Shown here: positions 1 through 8,479 of the stretch, piece after piece
How positions within the stretch are numbered: position 1 is the stretch's first letter
Layout of the letters: every line of letters begins with the position of its first letter
From: JANQGH01 sp039177555
Lineage (GTDB): Bacteria; Pseudomonadota; Alphaproteobacteria; DSM-16000; Inquilinaceae
Direction: 5' to 3'
DNA: 64,000 nucleotides
Assembly (NCBI GenBank): GCA_039177555.1
Contig: JBCDFV010000005.1
Coordinates: forward strand, 1 to 64,000
Made by a program: the position numbers and the translations under genes
Notes under the pieces: generated by a model
Databases searched by the model: none
What the model was told of the DNA's origin: nothing
The model's input: the letters and a program-made list of their open reading frames with translations, nothing else

Positions 1-1
1 C

Positions 2-424
2 AATACCGCCCAGCCAAGCGACAATTTCGGCGGCTACACGGTGTCGATCAAGAAGGATGGCGGCAGCTATTTTCCGGTGCCGATCCCTGGTCCCGGTGCG
101 ACACCCTGGGGGCCTCCGTTCGTCGGCACGTCGCGGGTCGGCGATCCCGGCACCCGCTGTCCCAACGCGGTACCGCCCGGTCCGCCGCCGGGGCCGGAGG
201 TGGTCGGAACGCTGGCGACGCTGGACATGCGCCGCTTGGATGCAGTGTGCAACCCGGCAGAGCCGGGCCTGACCCTCAAGCGCGGCGAGTGCTGTGGTTT
301 TGTCGTCGCCCTGTCGGTCTGGGACACCTCGATCTGCCCGGGTCTATCGGGCGGGCGTCACGAGGCGCACGACCAGTTTCCATTCTATATCTGCAACAAC
401 CTGCCGCCGGTCGATATCACCTGA
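2..424 (+). CDS. C-terminal part of an unrecognised protein
   Basis: The frame is open from the first bases of the window to a TGA at 422-424, so this is the end of a gene that begins upstream. About 140 residues are visible. They start with a Gly/Asp-rich segment, continue with a Pro/Gly-rich linker (residues about 20-70), and end in a Cys-containing part that includes a Cys-Cys pair and a final Cys-Asn. I do not recognise a family. The cysteines and proline-rich linker would suit a secreted or surface protein, but that is inference only. The GTG at 41 is internal and need not be the true start. Confidence 0.55.
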   Translation, partial: NTAQPSDNFGGYTVSIKKDGGSYFPVPIPGPGATPWGPPFVGTSRVGDPGTRCPNAVPPGPPPGPEVVGTLATLDMRRLDAVCNPAEPGLTLKRGECCGFVVALSVWDTSICPGLSGGRHEAHDQFPFYICNNLPPVDIT

Positions 425-479
425 CCGGATCACAAGCAGGATTTGGAGGGCGGGCCACCTTGTGGCCCGTCTTTCTGCG

Positions 480-1037
480 TCAGCCCGCGCAGCCCAGAAC
501 CGGTTCGAACTCTAGCGCCGCCATCTGACGGTCGATGACGCAGATGTAACGGACATAGTTGGGGCTGGTCGGGCTGGTGTGATAGCGGCCGACGGCATCG
601 CGCCAGTTACCGGTGTAGCGATAGAGAAAGAGCAGCAGCCGCGCGGCATAGTCGACATTGGTCTCCGGATCCAAAAATAGCTCCGGGTCGCCGTCGACCT
701 CGTCGAGGTGATAGCGGGCGAAGATCTGCATGCAGCCGATGGCCATATTCTGATGGGGTTGGCCCGCGCTGTTGACCAAGAGATCGGCTGCCTCGTCGAA
801 ACTGGCTGGGCGCAGGGTGCGGCCGCCATGGTTGAGCGCAAGCGGATTCAACCGGCTTTCGGTGATGCCGATCGCCATCAGTAGACCTTCGGGGATGTCG
901 TACTCCAACTCCGCAAAGCGGATGTAGTTGGCGCAGCCCTGGTCGATGGGGGCGGTTACGGGGCTGGCACCCGCCTGACCGGCGAGGGCGAACGGCGCAA
1001 CGAGAATGGCAAGTGCAGCGGCGGCAAGTCGCTTCAT
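480..1037 (-). CDS. Secreted lytic transglycosylase-like (SLT domain) protein
   Basis: This 185-residue protein has a clear signal peptide (MKRLAAAALA followed by a hydrophobic run ending near AGASP). The mature part resembles soluble lytic transglycosylases. It has an ITESRLNP segment carrying the expected catalytic Glu, an IGCMQIF segment matching the family's GLMQI motif, and a late YHTSP segment matching the usual YNxG region. Such enzymes cleave peptidoglycan between MurNAc and GlcNAc in the periplasm. The ATG at 1037 is chosen because the signal peptide begins there; the frame stays open to 1088. It is convergent with the preceding gene fragment. The substrate is inferred from the family. 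Confidence 0.8.
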   Translation of the reverse strand: MKRLAAAALAILVAPFALAGQAGASPVTAPIDQGCANYIRFAELEYDIPEGLLMAIGITESRLNPLALNHGGRTLRPASFDEAADLLVNSAGQPHQNMAIGCMQIFARYHLDEVDGDPELFLDPETNVDYAARLLLFLYRYTGNWRDAVGRYHTSPTSPNYVRYICVIDRQMAALEFEPVLGCAG

Positions 1038-1177
1038 GACAATACGAGTACTGGTGCGTGGGACGGCCAGCGTGATAGCGGGCCGCACCCAAGCATGCCA
1101 GGCTCATTTCTGCAACCCTTCTATGCTGCAGTGCAATATCCAAAGTTGAGGTCGGCGTGACGTCGCAACGTCCGCGA

Positions 1178-2077
1178 TCAGGCTGGGGCCGAGATCCCGA
1201 CCATGCCACGGACGGCGCGCATCAAACCACTCTCGGAATCCTTGAACGCGTCCAGGATCTCGAAATGGTTCACGCCGGGGCTATCGACCACGACCAGCGG
1301 CAGGCCGCGCAGGCGCCAATCTGACGCGAAGTCGGCCTGTTGGCGCTGAAACTCGTCGGTCTCATTGCCGCCGACCGTCACGATTAGGGGCCCGGATTGG
1401 GCCGGCATGACGTTGCGCGGGCTCAAGCGCGCGACCGCCTCCGGCGTCAGGCGCAGCACCTCGTTCTGATAGGACAGGCGCAGCGGCTCAAGCTCGTAAA
1501 GGCCGCTGACCGAACACCCACCCTTGACGATGTCGAAGGGCAGGCCCCGGCGGGCCCAGTCGGTTGACAGCATCATCGCGGTCAAATGACCGCCCGCGGA
1601 ATGGCCGCCGATATAGACCCGCTTGCGGTCCAGCCGATGGTCGCGCGCGTGGTGATGAACCCACTCCACGGCGCCGCGCACCTCTTCGACCAGGGCGTCG
1701 AGGCTGACGTCCGGGCACAGGTCGTAGCCGATCGAGGCGTAGGCGATGCCGTTGGCCACGAAGCCGGGTGCCGGGAACAGGGTGTAATCCTTCGACAGCG
1801 CCTGCCAATAGCCGCCATGGATGAACAACAAGACCGGAAACGGACCGTCGCCTTCCGGCACGAACAGGTCGAGCAGTTGCTGATCCCCGGCGCCATAGCG
1901 AATATCGCGCACCGGCGCCAGTTGCTCGGCGGCCGCCGCGCTGTCGGCCAGCCACCGGTCGAAGAACGTCTGGTGGGTCGGAACCCGGGCGCGCAGATTG
2001 TACTGGGCGTCCAGCGCCGTCTGGTCGTATGCGCCGAAAACCGGCTCGGCCGCCGGCTTCTCCTTACGTGAAGGCAT
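1178..2077 (-). CDS. Alpha/beta hydrolase, arylformamidase-like
   Basis: This 299-residue alpha/beta hydrolase has an HGGYW oxyanion-hole motif, the nucleophile elbow GHSAGG, and a late His in VNHFEIL. HGGxW together with GHSAGG is typical of the kynurenine formamidase/esterase group, which hydrolyses N-formyl or carboxyl esters. The true substrate cannot be read from sequence, and no tryptophan-degradation genes are nearby. The start at 2077 was chosen because the upstream residues of the longer frame are Arg/Ser-rich out-of-frame readings of the neighbour. The start lies 14 bp inside the end of the Lrp-type gene, so the two are probably translated together. Confidence 0.8.
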   Translation of the reverse strand: MPSRKEKPAAEPVFGAYDQTALDAQYNLRARVPTHQTFFDRWLADSAAAAEQLAPVRDIRYGAGDQQLLDLFVPEGDGPFPVLLFIHGGYWQALSKDYTLFPAPGFVANGIAYASIGYDLCPDVSLDALVEEVRGAVEWVHHHARDHRLDRKRVYIGGHSAGGHLTAMMLSTDWARRGLPFDIVKGGCSVSGLYELEPLRLSYQNEVLRLTPEAVARLSPRNVMPAQSGPLIVTVGGNETDEFQRQQADFASDWRLRGLPLVVVDSPGVNHFEILDAFKDSESGLMRAVRGMVGISAPA

Positions 2078-2306
2078 TGAAGGTGATGATCGTGTGGGTG
2101 TCGCGAATGTGCGGCAGGGTCTGGATCTGCTCGCCGACAAAGCGGCCGACATCCATGTCGGCCGGCAGATAGCACTTGACCAAGAGATCCCAGTGGCCCG
2201 AGGTCGAGTAGACCTCCGACACTTGCTCAACCGTGTCCACGGCCTCCGCCGCGACCTCATAGGTCCGGCCCAACTCGCATTTCACCTGAACGAAAATCGC
2301 GCGCAT
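2064..2306 (-). CDS. Stand-alone Lrp/AsnC ligand-binding (RAM) domain protein
   Basis: This is an 80-residue protein made only of the C-terminal effector domain of Lrp/AsnC regulators. It opens with a MRAIFVQVKC strand and has the typical GxWDLLVKCY and HIRDTHTIITF segments. There is no helix-turn-helix, so it cannot bind DNA as Lrp does. Such stand-alone domains form ligand-binding oligomers or partner with full-length paralogues (family knowledge). It precedes and overlaps the formamidase-like hydrolase by 14 bp, which suggests an amino-acid-linked role for the pair (inference). The ATG at 2306 opens the first beta strand; the extension to 2348 looks non-coding. Confidence 0.8.
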   Translation of the reverse strand: MRAIFVQVKCELGRTYEVAAEAVDTVEQVSEVYSTSGHWDLLVKCYLPADMDVGRFVGEQIQTLPHIRDTHTIITFNAFT

Positions 2307-2473
2307 CGAATGAGCGCCCCCCTGAGATACGGCGTGACTGACCGCCAACCTATCAAGCGTGCCGCCGGCCTGCCAGCCCGTTGGACGTCAGCAGCCCGCG
2401 AATGCACGAGAAAACCGTCGGTTGGGCGAGCAATTGGGACTCGATCCCTCCCAAGCACCCAGAAGTGTCATAA

Positions 2474-2516
2474 ATATTTCTTGCAGATTTAACATATAGT
2501 GCAATATCTCTTGCAG
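2474..2516 (+). promoter_or_regulatory. Direct repeat ahead of the rpiR-type gene
   Basis: Two near-identical 13-mers, ATATTTCTTGCAG at 2474-2486 and ATATCTCTTGCAG at 2504-2516, lie exactly 30 bp apart (about three helical turns) in an otherwise AT-rich patch. They sit between the divergent Lrp-like gene and the RpiR regulator, 32-74 bases upstream of the chosen GTG start. The spacing fits a site for a dimeric regulator, plausibly RpiR itself. That is inference. Confidence 0.45.
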
Positions 2517-2547
2517 TATCATGCATCGCATGAAGCAGGGAGGGCTT

Positions 2548-3384
2548 GTGTCCATTCTGAGCAAGATCCAAGGCGCGGCGGAGAACCTGACGCCATCGGA
2601 AACGAGGCTGGTTCAGTCGGTGGTGCAGAGCCCGCGGGAATCCGCGCTCGGCACGGCGGCCGAGTTGGCGCAAAGCGCCGGTGTGCACGAGGCGACGGTC
2701 TCCAGGCTCGCCCGTAAGCTTGGCTTTGAGAGCTACGCCTCCTTCCGCCGGGCCATGCGCGAGGAGTTCATACCGACCCGCGAACCGGCGACGCGCCTGC
2801 AGAAGACCCTGGGCGGCGCAACGCCCGGCTCCATCCTCGGCACTCTGGTCCGCCAGGAGATGGAGGCATTGGCGCGGGTCGAGGATTTCGTCGATCCGGA
2901 CCAGATTGCCGGAATTGCTGAGCGCCTGATGGCCGCGCGGCGCATCCATATCTTCGGGCGCGGCAATGCCGAGACGCTGGCGATGTTGATGCACAAGCGG
3001 TTTCAGCGCTTTGGGCGCGACGTGCACAGGCTGTCGGGCGATCCGCGTGAATTGGCCGAACAGGCGCTGGGCTTTGGTGAAGGCGACGCCTTACTCGTGT
3101 TCGCGTTTCGGCGCGCGCCCAAGGTTTATGCGCCGCTGATCGACAGTGCCCGCCAGGCAGGTGTCTGGACGGCGGTCATATCGGGCACGCTCGGTCCCAC
3201 CCTGTCGCCCGCGCCCGACGCGCTGTTGGCGGTGCCGCGATCCGGCGAACCCGACGCCTTTCAGACACTGACCGTGCCGATGACGCTGTGCAACGCCATC
3301 GTCATCGCCGCCGGCGCGCTCGACGAGGGGCGCTCGCTGGAGACGCTGGATCGTCTCGGCGCCCTGATCGAACGGTTCGAATGA
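2548..3384 (+). CDS. RpiR/MurR-family transcriptional regulator (HTH + SIS)
   Basis: This 278-residue regulator has an N-terminal RpiR-type helix-turn-helix (residues about 10-75, with LAQSAGVHEATVSRLARKLG) and a C-terminal SIS domain (about 120-260, with HIFGRGNAE and LLVFAFRRAPK). SIS domains of this family bind phosphosugars. The GTG at 2548 is preferred because a GGAGG sits just upstream at 2539-2543 and the protein then begins MSILSKIQ, as relatives do; ATGs at 2521 and 2530 are in frame. It lies directly upstream of, and in line with, the binding-protein/permease/ATPase genes and probably controls them. Confidence 0.9.
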   Translation: MSILSKIQGAAENLTPSETRLVQSVVQSPRESALGTAAELAQSAGVHEATVSRLARKLGFESYASFRRAMREEFIPTREPATRLQKTLGGATPGSILGTLVRQEMEALARVEDFVDPDQIAGIAERLMAARRIHIFGRGNAETLAMLMHKRFQRFGRDVHRLSGDPRELAEQALGFGEGDALLVFAFRRAPKVYAPLIDSARQAGVWTAVISGTLGPTLSPAPDALLAVPRSGEPDAFQTLTVPMTLCNAIVIAAGALDEGRSLETLDRLGALIERFE

Positions 3385-3416
3385 CAGTTGAAATCCGAAA
3401 CCAAAGGAGGAAACCC

Positions 3417-4535
3417 ATGAGGGGGTCTTACGTTGCTTACGCTTTCGTGCTCGGCCTGGTGATCGCACCGCCGGCAATGGCGCAAAACCTGGACGAGATG
3501 TCCGCGGACGAATTGCTGCCGATTGCGGAGGAAGAGGGGACGGTCACCGTCTACTCCTTCACCAGCCGGATCGCCCGGGTGGAGGATGCCTTCGAACAGG
3601 CCTACCCGAACGTCGACCTGCAAGGCTACGACATCTCCTCGACCGAGCAGATCGCCCGCCTGCAGGCTGAGGCGACGGCCGGCGTTGCCAACGCCGATGT
3701 GGTCTACATCTCCGACACGCCGGTCGTCCTCACCGAGTTGCTGGCCGAAGGCATCATCGAGCCCTACGTGCCGCCGCGCGTGCAGGACCTGGTGTTGGAA
3801 CAGTATCGCGCGCCGCTCTTGGCCCAGCGGCTGTCGACCAAGGTGTTGATGTACAATGAAGAGGCCAACCCGGACGGCTCACCGATCACCAATCTGTGGC
3901 AGTTGACGGCACCGGAATGGAACGGGCGTGTCGTCATGGTCGATCCGCTGCAACGCGGCGACTATCTGGACCTGATGACGGAAATCGTCCTGCAGTCCGA
4001 CGCCATGGCGGAGGCGTACGAGGCCGAGTTCGGAGCCCCGATCGAGTTGGGCGACGCCAGCAGCGCGGGTGAACGGTTCATCATGGATCTGTTTGACAAT
4101 GACGTCATTCTGGTGCGCTCGACGGACGATGTGAACGCTGCGGTGGGCCAACTCGGCCAGGACAATCCGCCGGTCGGCTTCACCAGCTATTCCGATCGCC
4201 GCGACAACGAGGAGGAGGGCTGGGCCCTTCAGGTCGCCAACGAGGCCACGCCGGCCCCGGGCATCATCTTCCCCGCCGTCGTCGCCTTGGCCAGCGGTGC
4301 GGAAAATCCGGCCGCCGCGCGGTTAGTGATCGACTTCCTGATGGGTGACGACAGCGAGACGGGCGGGCCGGGCTTTGCCCCGTTCTACGTGCCTGGCGAC
4401 TACGCCACCCGCACCGATATCACGCCCCATCCGGATGCCGTGCCGCTTGACGAATTCACCGCCTGGCGCATCGATCCGAATGCAACCGCCAGCATTCGTG
4501 CCGATGTTGCGGATCTGATCCTGGTCCTGCAATAG
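3417..4535 (+). CDS. ABC substrate-binding protein, FbpA/AfuA-like
   Basis: This 372-residue periplasmic binding protein has a signal peptide (MRGSYVAYAF through the cleavage site PAMA-QN). The mature fold is of the Fe(III)/AfuA/thiamine type, with VTVYSFTS at the start of the first lobe, NADVVYISD, and WNGRVVMVDP in the second lobe. A strong ribosome site, AAAGGAGG at 3403-3410, fixes the ATG. Members carry ferric ion, sugar phosphates, phosphonates or polyamines. I do not see an obvious set of clustered iron-ligand tyrosines. With an RpiR regulator upstream, a sugar phosphate is the better guess (inference). Confidence 0.85.
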   Translation: MRGSYVAYAFVLGLVIAPPAMAQNLDEMSADELLPIAEEEGTVTVYSFTSRIARVEDAFEQAYPNVDLQGYDISSTEQIARLQAEATAGVANADVVYISDTPVVLTELLAEGIIEPYVPPRVQDLVLEQYRAPLLAQRLSTKVLMYNEEANPDGSPITNLWQLTAPEWNGRVVMVDPLQRGDYLDLMTEIVLQSDAMAEAYEAEFGAPIELGDASSAGERFIMDLFDNDVILVRSTDDVNAAVGQLGQDNPPVGFTSYSDRRDNEEEGWALQVANEATPAPGIIFPAVVALASGAENPAAARLVIDFLMGDDSETGGPGFAPFYVPGDYATRTDITPHPDAVPLDEFTAWRIDPNATASIRADVADLILVLQ

Positions 4536-4629
4536 CCGACAGCGTTTAGCGCCGGTTGTGAGCCGTCGCCCTTTCGGGCGGCGGCCGGCCGGCTGCTAGA
4601 CTATCCGCAGACAACAAAGACGAGCGCGA

Positions 4630-6366
4630 ATGACGACTGTCATGACCGGACGCCGCGTGCTGTTTCGGCAAGGAACCGTGCTGAAGACGATCGTGCTTGC
4701 GCTGCTGGTCGTCTTGATCGTGCTGCCCTTGATCCGCACGGTTCTGGTCACGCTGCAGCCGGACGCGATCGATGCCTGGTCCGACGTGCTGGTCGGGCGG
4801 CTGTCGCACAATCTGTTTTACCGGCCGCTGGTGAACACGCTGATCCTCGGCGTCGGCGTTTCCGTCGGCTGCGTGCTGATCGGCGGCTATCTCGCCTGGT
4901 TGGTCGTCATGACCAACATGCCGTTGCGGCGCACGATCGGGGTGATGGCGACCTTGCCGTTCATGATCCCCAGCTTCGCGACGGCATTGGCCTGGGGCAC
5001 GCTGTTCCGCAACGATCGGGTCGGGGGCCAGGTCGGCTTCATCCAGGGGCTCGGCGTCGACGTGCCGGACGTGCTGGCCTGGGGCATGTTGCCCAGCCTG
5101 ATCGTCCTCACGCTGCATTATTCGTCCCTGGCCTTCACAGTGATCGCCGCCGCGCTGGCGACGGTGAACTCCGACCTTGTCGAGGCCGCCCAACTCGCGG
5201 GCGCCAAAGGGATCAGGGTCGTTCTCGGCATCATCCTGCCGGTGACGACGCCGGCCCTGGTTTCCGCCGCCTCGCTCTGCTTTGCCGGTGCCGTGTCCAA
5301 CTTCGCCGCCCCGGCGCTGTTGGGGCTGCCGGTGCGTATGCAGACCTTGTCGACGCGCTTGTTCGGCATGATCGAGGTTGGCCAGACCGCACGCGGCTAT
5401 GTTATCGGCATCATGCTGGTGCTGGTTTCGGCGCTGTTTCTATGGCTGGGCAATCGGGTGATTTCCGGCCGCCGGTCCTATGCCACGATCACGGGCAAGG
5501 GCGGCCGGGCCAAGCGCTTCGACCTACGCGGCGCGAAATGGCCGCTGTTCGGCGTCGCGGCGCTGATCCTGCTGGTCGCCACGGTGGTGCCGATTGTCGT
5601 GCTGGTCGCCTCTAGCTTCGCGCCATCGTCGGCCCAGCTCTTCGGCAATTGGACCAGCCATTACTGGCTCGGCCAGTCGAGCCCGTCGATCGCGCAGGGC
5701 ACGCCGGGCATCGCTTACAATCCGGACATCGTGCGGGCGCTTATCGTCACCCTTGGCCTCGGCTGCGCGGTCGCGGTGGCGGGCATGGCCGTCGGCCTGT
5801 TGTCCGCCTACACCGTGGCGCGTCATCGTACCGGCTGGGCAAGCGCCACGATCACGCAGGTCAGCTTTCTGCCCTTACTGGTCCCCGGCATCGCTTTCGG
5901 CGCCGCTTACATCGCCTATTTGGGCGCGCCGATCGGTCCCTTGCCGGCGCTCTATGGCACCTTCGCCCTGCTGGTGATCGCCGCCACGGCTTACTTGCTG
6001 CCCTTTGCCGTGCAGACCGGTCGCGCCGTGATCCAACAGGTCAGTGGTGAGTTGGAGGAAAGCGCCCGGCTAACCGGCGCCAGCTTTGTGCGTCGGCTGG
6101 CGGAAATCACGGTGCCGTTGGCGATCCGTGGTCTGGTCGCCGGCGGTCTCCTCGTGTTCGTGAAGATCGTCCGCGACCTGTCGCTGGTCGTGCTGCTGTT
6201 CACGCCGACCATGCCGGTCCTGTCGGTGCTGGCCTATCGCTACGCCTCGGAAGGCTTCACCCAATTTGCCAACGCCGTCGCCGTGGTCATTCTGGCCCTG
6301 TCGATCGCGATGACGTTGATCGCGCAACGCCTTCAGGCGAAATCTCAACCCTGGCTGAAGAACTGA
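4630..6366 (+). CDS. ABC permease with two fused membrane domains, FbpB/AfuB-like
   Basis: This is a 578-residue inner-membrane permease with about 12 hydrophobic segments. It is a tandem duplication of the binding-protein-dependent permease domain, with one half at about 1-285 and the other at about 300-575. Each half carries an EAA coupling loop: VEAAQLAGAKG in the first and EESARLTGASF in the second. This architecture is standard for the FbpB/AfuB group. It follows the binding-protein gene after 94 bp and precedes the ATPase by 4 bp, so it belongs to the same operon. A second ATG at 4642 could also start it. Confidence 0.9.
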   Translation: MTTVMTGRRVLFRQGTVLKTIVLALLVVLIVLPLIRTVLVTLQPDAIDAWSDVLVGRLSHNLFYRPLVNTLILGVGVSVGCVLIGGYLAWLVVMTNMPLRRTIGVMATLPFMIPSFATALAWGTLFRNDRVGGQVGFIQGLGVDVPDVLAWGMLPSLIVLTLHYSSLAFTVIAAALATVNSDLVEAAQLAGAKGIRVVLGIILPVTTPALVSAASLCFAGAVSNFAAPALLGLPVRMQTLSTRLFGMIEVGQTARGYVIGIMLVLVSALFLWLGNRVISGRRSYATITGKGGRAKRFDLRGAKWPLFGVAALILLVATVVPIVVLVASSFAPSSAQLFGNWTSHYWLGQSSPSIAQGTPGIAYNPDIVRALIVTLGLGCAVAVAGMAVGLLSAYTVARHRTGWASATITQVSFLPLLVPGIAFGAAYIAYLGAPIGPLPALYGTFALLVIAATAYLLPFAVQTGRAVIQQVSGELEESARLTGASFVRRLAEITVPLAIRGLVAGGLLVFVKIVRDLSLVVLLFTPTMPVLSVLAYRYASEGFTQFANAVAVVILALSIAMTLIAQRLQAKSQPWLKN

Positions 6367-6370
6367 ACCG

Positions 6371-7453
6371 ATGTTGGAACTGCGCAACCTGTCGAAAAGC
6401 TTTGGCGACTTCCAGGCGGTGAAGAGCGTCTCGCTGTCCGTTCCCGATGGCGCCTTCCTGACCCTGTTGGGCCCGTCGGGCTGTGGCAAGACCACCTTGC
6501 TGCGCATGCTGGCCGGTTTGGAGCTGGCCAGCCGGGGGCAGATCGTGTTCGACGGTCAACTGGTGTCGGATGGTGATAAGAGCTGGAGTGTCGATCCCGC
6601 CAAGCGCAATTCGGGCTTGGTCTTTCAATCCTACGCCCTGTGGCCGCACATGTCGGTGCGCGGCAACGTCGAATGGCCGTTGAAGGTCGCCCGGGTCGAC
6701 AAGACCGTGCGGGACCAGCGCGTGGCCGAGGTTCTGGCGCTGTTGAACATTGCCGAGCTTGCCGACCGGTACCCCAATGAGATCTCGGGCGGGCAGCAGC
6801 AGCGGGTGGCCATTGCCCGCACCATCGCGCCGAAACCGAGGGTGCTGCTGTTCGACGAACCTTTGTCCAATCTGGATGCCAAGCTGCGCGTCGAAATGCG
6901 GACGGAACTGATGCGTCTGCACCGCGCAACCGGCGCCACGACGGTCTACGTCACCCACGACCAGATCGAGGCCATGACCATGGCCAGCCATGTCGCGGTG
7001 ATGAAGGATGGCAGGGTCGAGCAGTTCGGCCAGCCCGACGACTTGATCCGCGTGCCCGAAACGGCCTTCGTCGCCACCTTTGTCGGCACGCCGCCGAACA
7101 ATCTGGTGCCCGTCAGCCCCGGCCCGGATGGTGCGGTTGTGCGCGGCCGGCCGATCGGATTGCGGCCTCCGGTCGAGGGACCATGCTTTGCGATGTATCG
7201 TCCCGAAGCGTTGCGCCTCGACGACCAAAACCCAGACCGTGCCTTGACCATGGAATTGGTCGAGGCCAGCCGTATCGCCGGGCGTACGATGGTAACCATG
7301 GTCGATGGGGATATGCGGCTGACCGCGATCGTCGATCAGCCACCAACCGTGGAGATTGGTGGCAGTGTGCGCGTTCTGCTGCCGGAACGGCCTACCTGTT
7401 GGTTTGACGACGCGGGCCGGCGGGTTGGAACCGATAAGACCGAGGTCGTCTGA
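6371..7453 (+). CDS. ABC transporter ATPase, FbpC/AfuC-like
   Basis: This 360-residue ATPase energises the preceding permease. Walker A is GPSGCGKTT (residues about 35-43), the Q-loop lies in VFQSYALWPH, the signature motif is ISGGQQQRV, Walker B is VLLFDEPLSNLD, and the switch His is in YVTHDQ. The C-terminal 120 residues form a TOBE-like regulatory domain as in PotA/FbpC proteins. It starts 4 bp after the permease and its TGA overlaps the ATG of the phosphatase gene by one base (TGATG), so the phosphatase is translationally coupled. Confidence 0.92.
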   Translation: MLELRNLSKSFGDFQAVKSVSLSVPDGAFLTLLGPSGCGKTTLLRMLAGLELASRGQIVFDGQLVSDGDKSWSVDPAKRNSGLVFQSYALWPHMSVRGNVEWPLKVARVDKTVRDQRVAEVLALLNIAELADRYPNEISGGQQQRVAIARTIAPKPRVLLFDEPLSNLDAKLRVEMRTELMRLHRATGATTVYVTHDQIEAMTMASHVAVMKDGRVEQFGQPDDLIRVPETAFVATFVGTPPNNLVPVSPGPDGAVVRGRPIGLRPPVEGPCFAMYRPEALRLDDQNPDRALTMELVEASRIAGRTMVTMVDGDMRLTAIVDQPPTVEIGGSVRVLLPERPTCWFDDAGRRVGTDKTEVV

Positions 7454-8061
7454 TGCGCCTGTTGCTGGTTCGTCATGGCCAATCTGAATGGAATGCCTCG
7501 CGGCGTCTCCAAGGACAGGCCGATATTGCCCTGTCGGACGAGGGCCGGCGGCAGGCTGATGCGCTGCGCCCTGTGATCGAGGCGATCGCGCCTGACCGAG
7601 CCGTCTCGTCCGATTTGGCCCGCGTACGGGAAACCGCCGAGCGCATCGGCGCAAAGCAGGCGACCTTCACGACCGACCTGCGCGAGATTGATGTCGGCGA
7701 CTGGACCGGCAAGCCCATCAAGGCAATCATTGCGGCGGATGCGGAGGCTTATGCCGGCTGGCGCGCTGGAACGCACGCGCCCCCGGGCGGCGAGATTTGG
7801 TCAGACTTCGTGGCACGTGTTGGCGGCGCCATCGAGCGCGAGCGTTCCTCAAGACCGTGCGACACTCTACTGGCAGTCTGCCATGGCGGGGTCATCCGCG
7901 CGCTGATACAGCGTCTCTTGGGCCTACCGCCCGCGCGCATTATCCCGGTCGCACCGGCCAGCCTGACCGTTCTGCAACTCGACAAGGCGGGGGGGCAAAG
8001 CGGTCGTTTGGAGTTGTTCAACTACCGCCCTGGGGGCGTGGAGTTCGACGCGCCGGACTAA
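7453..8061 (+). CDS. Histidine phosphatase family protein
   Basis: This 202-residue cytoplasmic phosphatase of the phosphoglycerate-mutase/CobC superfamily has the phosphohistidine motif LVRHGQSEWN near residue 5. It also has the REIDVGDWTG acidic segment and the second catalytic His in VCHGGVIRAL. The family hydrolyses small phosphate esters (sugar phosphates, phosphoglycolate, alpha-ribazole-P). It is coupled to the ABC ATPase by a one-base overlap, unusual company for a cobalamin phosphatase. This suggests it removes phosphate from the imported compound (inference). It ends 4 bp before a convergent gene. Confidence 0.85.
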   Translation: MRLLLVRHGQSEWNASRRLQGQADIALSDEGRRQADALRPVIEAIAPDRAVSSDLARVRETAERIGAKQATFTTDLREIDVGDWTGKPIKAIIAADAEAYAGWRAGTHAPPGGEIWSDFVARVGGAIERERSSRPCDTLLAVCHGGVIRALIQRLLGLPPARIIPVAPASLTVLQLDKAGGQSGRLELFNYRPGGVEFDAPD

Positions 8062-8065
8062 TCGC

Positions 8066-8428
8066 TCAGTTCATCTGAACCGTGGCGACATAGTTCCTCA
8101 GGACCCCCCGATGCGGCGCTTGCCATGTTGCCTCATAGACGCCGTCGCCATCGGCATCGACGAAACGGCGCATCTCATGGCCGAGTTGGAAGGTCAGTTC
8201 CGTCGCGGACTCCGAACCGGGGCTGGACCAGGACCGCTCGGCGGTGGTCACGGTCGCGGTTCCGCTCTCAATCGTAACGCTGAACTGTTGCGTCCAGGGG
8301 TTTCCGCCATCACTGGCGTCGGTTGCGACCATCGTACCGAGATAGTCGCCCGCATGGGCAGCCGTCGAAAGCAGAATGGCCAGAAACACGGCGAAAGCCG
8401 CACAAGGTCTTGCAAGGGCCCGTCTCAT
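8066..8428 (-). CDS. Small secreted protein of unknown function
   Basis: A 120-residue protein with a good Sec signal peptide (an Arg-rich start, a hydrophobic core, cleavage near AHA-GD). A very strong ribosome site, AAGGAGG, lies just upstream of the ATG. The mature part is about 95 residues, rich in Thr/Ser/Glu and likely beta-stranded, with an acidic DADGDGVYEATW segment that could bind calcium. I do not recognise the family. It is convergent with the phosphatase gene, and the RidA gene is upstream on the same strand. Confidence 0.7.
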   Translation of the reverse strand: MRRALARPCAAFAVFLAILLSTAAHAGDYLGTMVATDASDGGNPWTQQFSVTIESGTATVTTAERSWSSPGSESATELTFQLGHEMRRFVDADGDGVYEATWQAPHRGVLRNYVATVQMN

Positions 8429-8479
8429 GACTTTCCTCCTTCGAGCATAGGCACCAGGTCATCGAAATCGATCGAATCC

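Noticed and set aside
3417..4535. Straight assignment as a ferric-iron transporter (FbpABC)
   Set aside because: RpiR regulator and coupled phosphatase fit sugar phosphates better, and no Fur-like site precedes the operon; iron remains possible.
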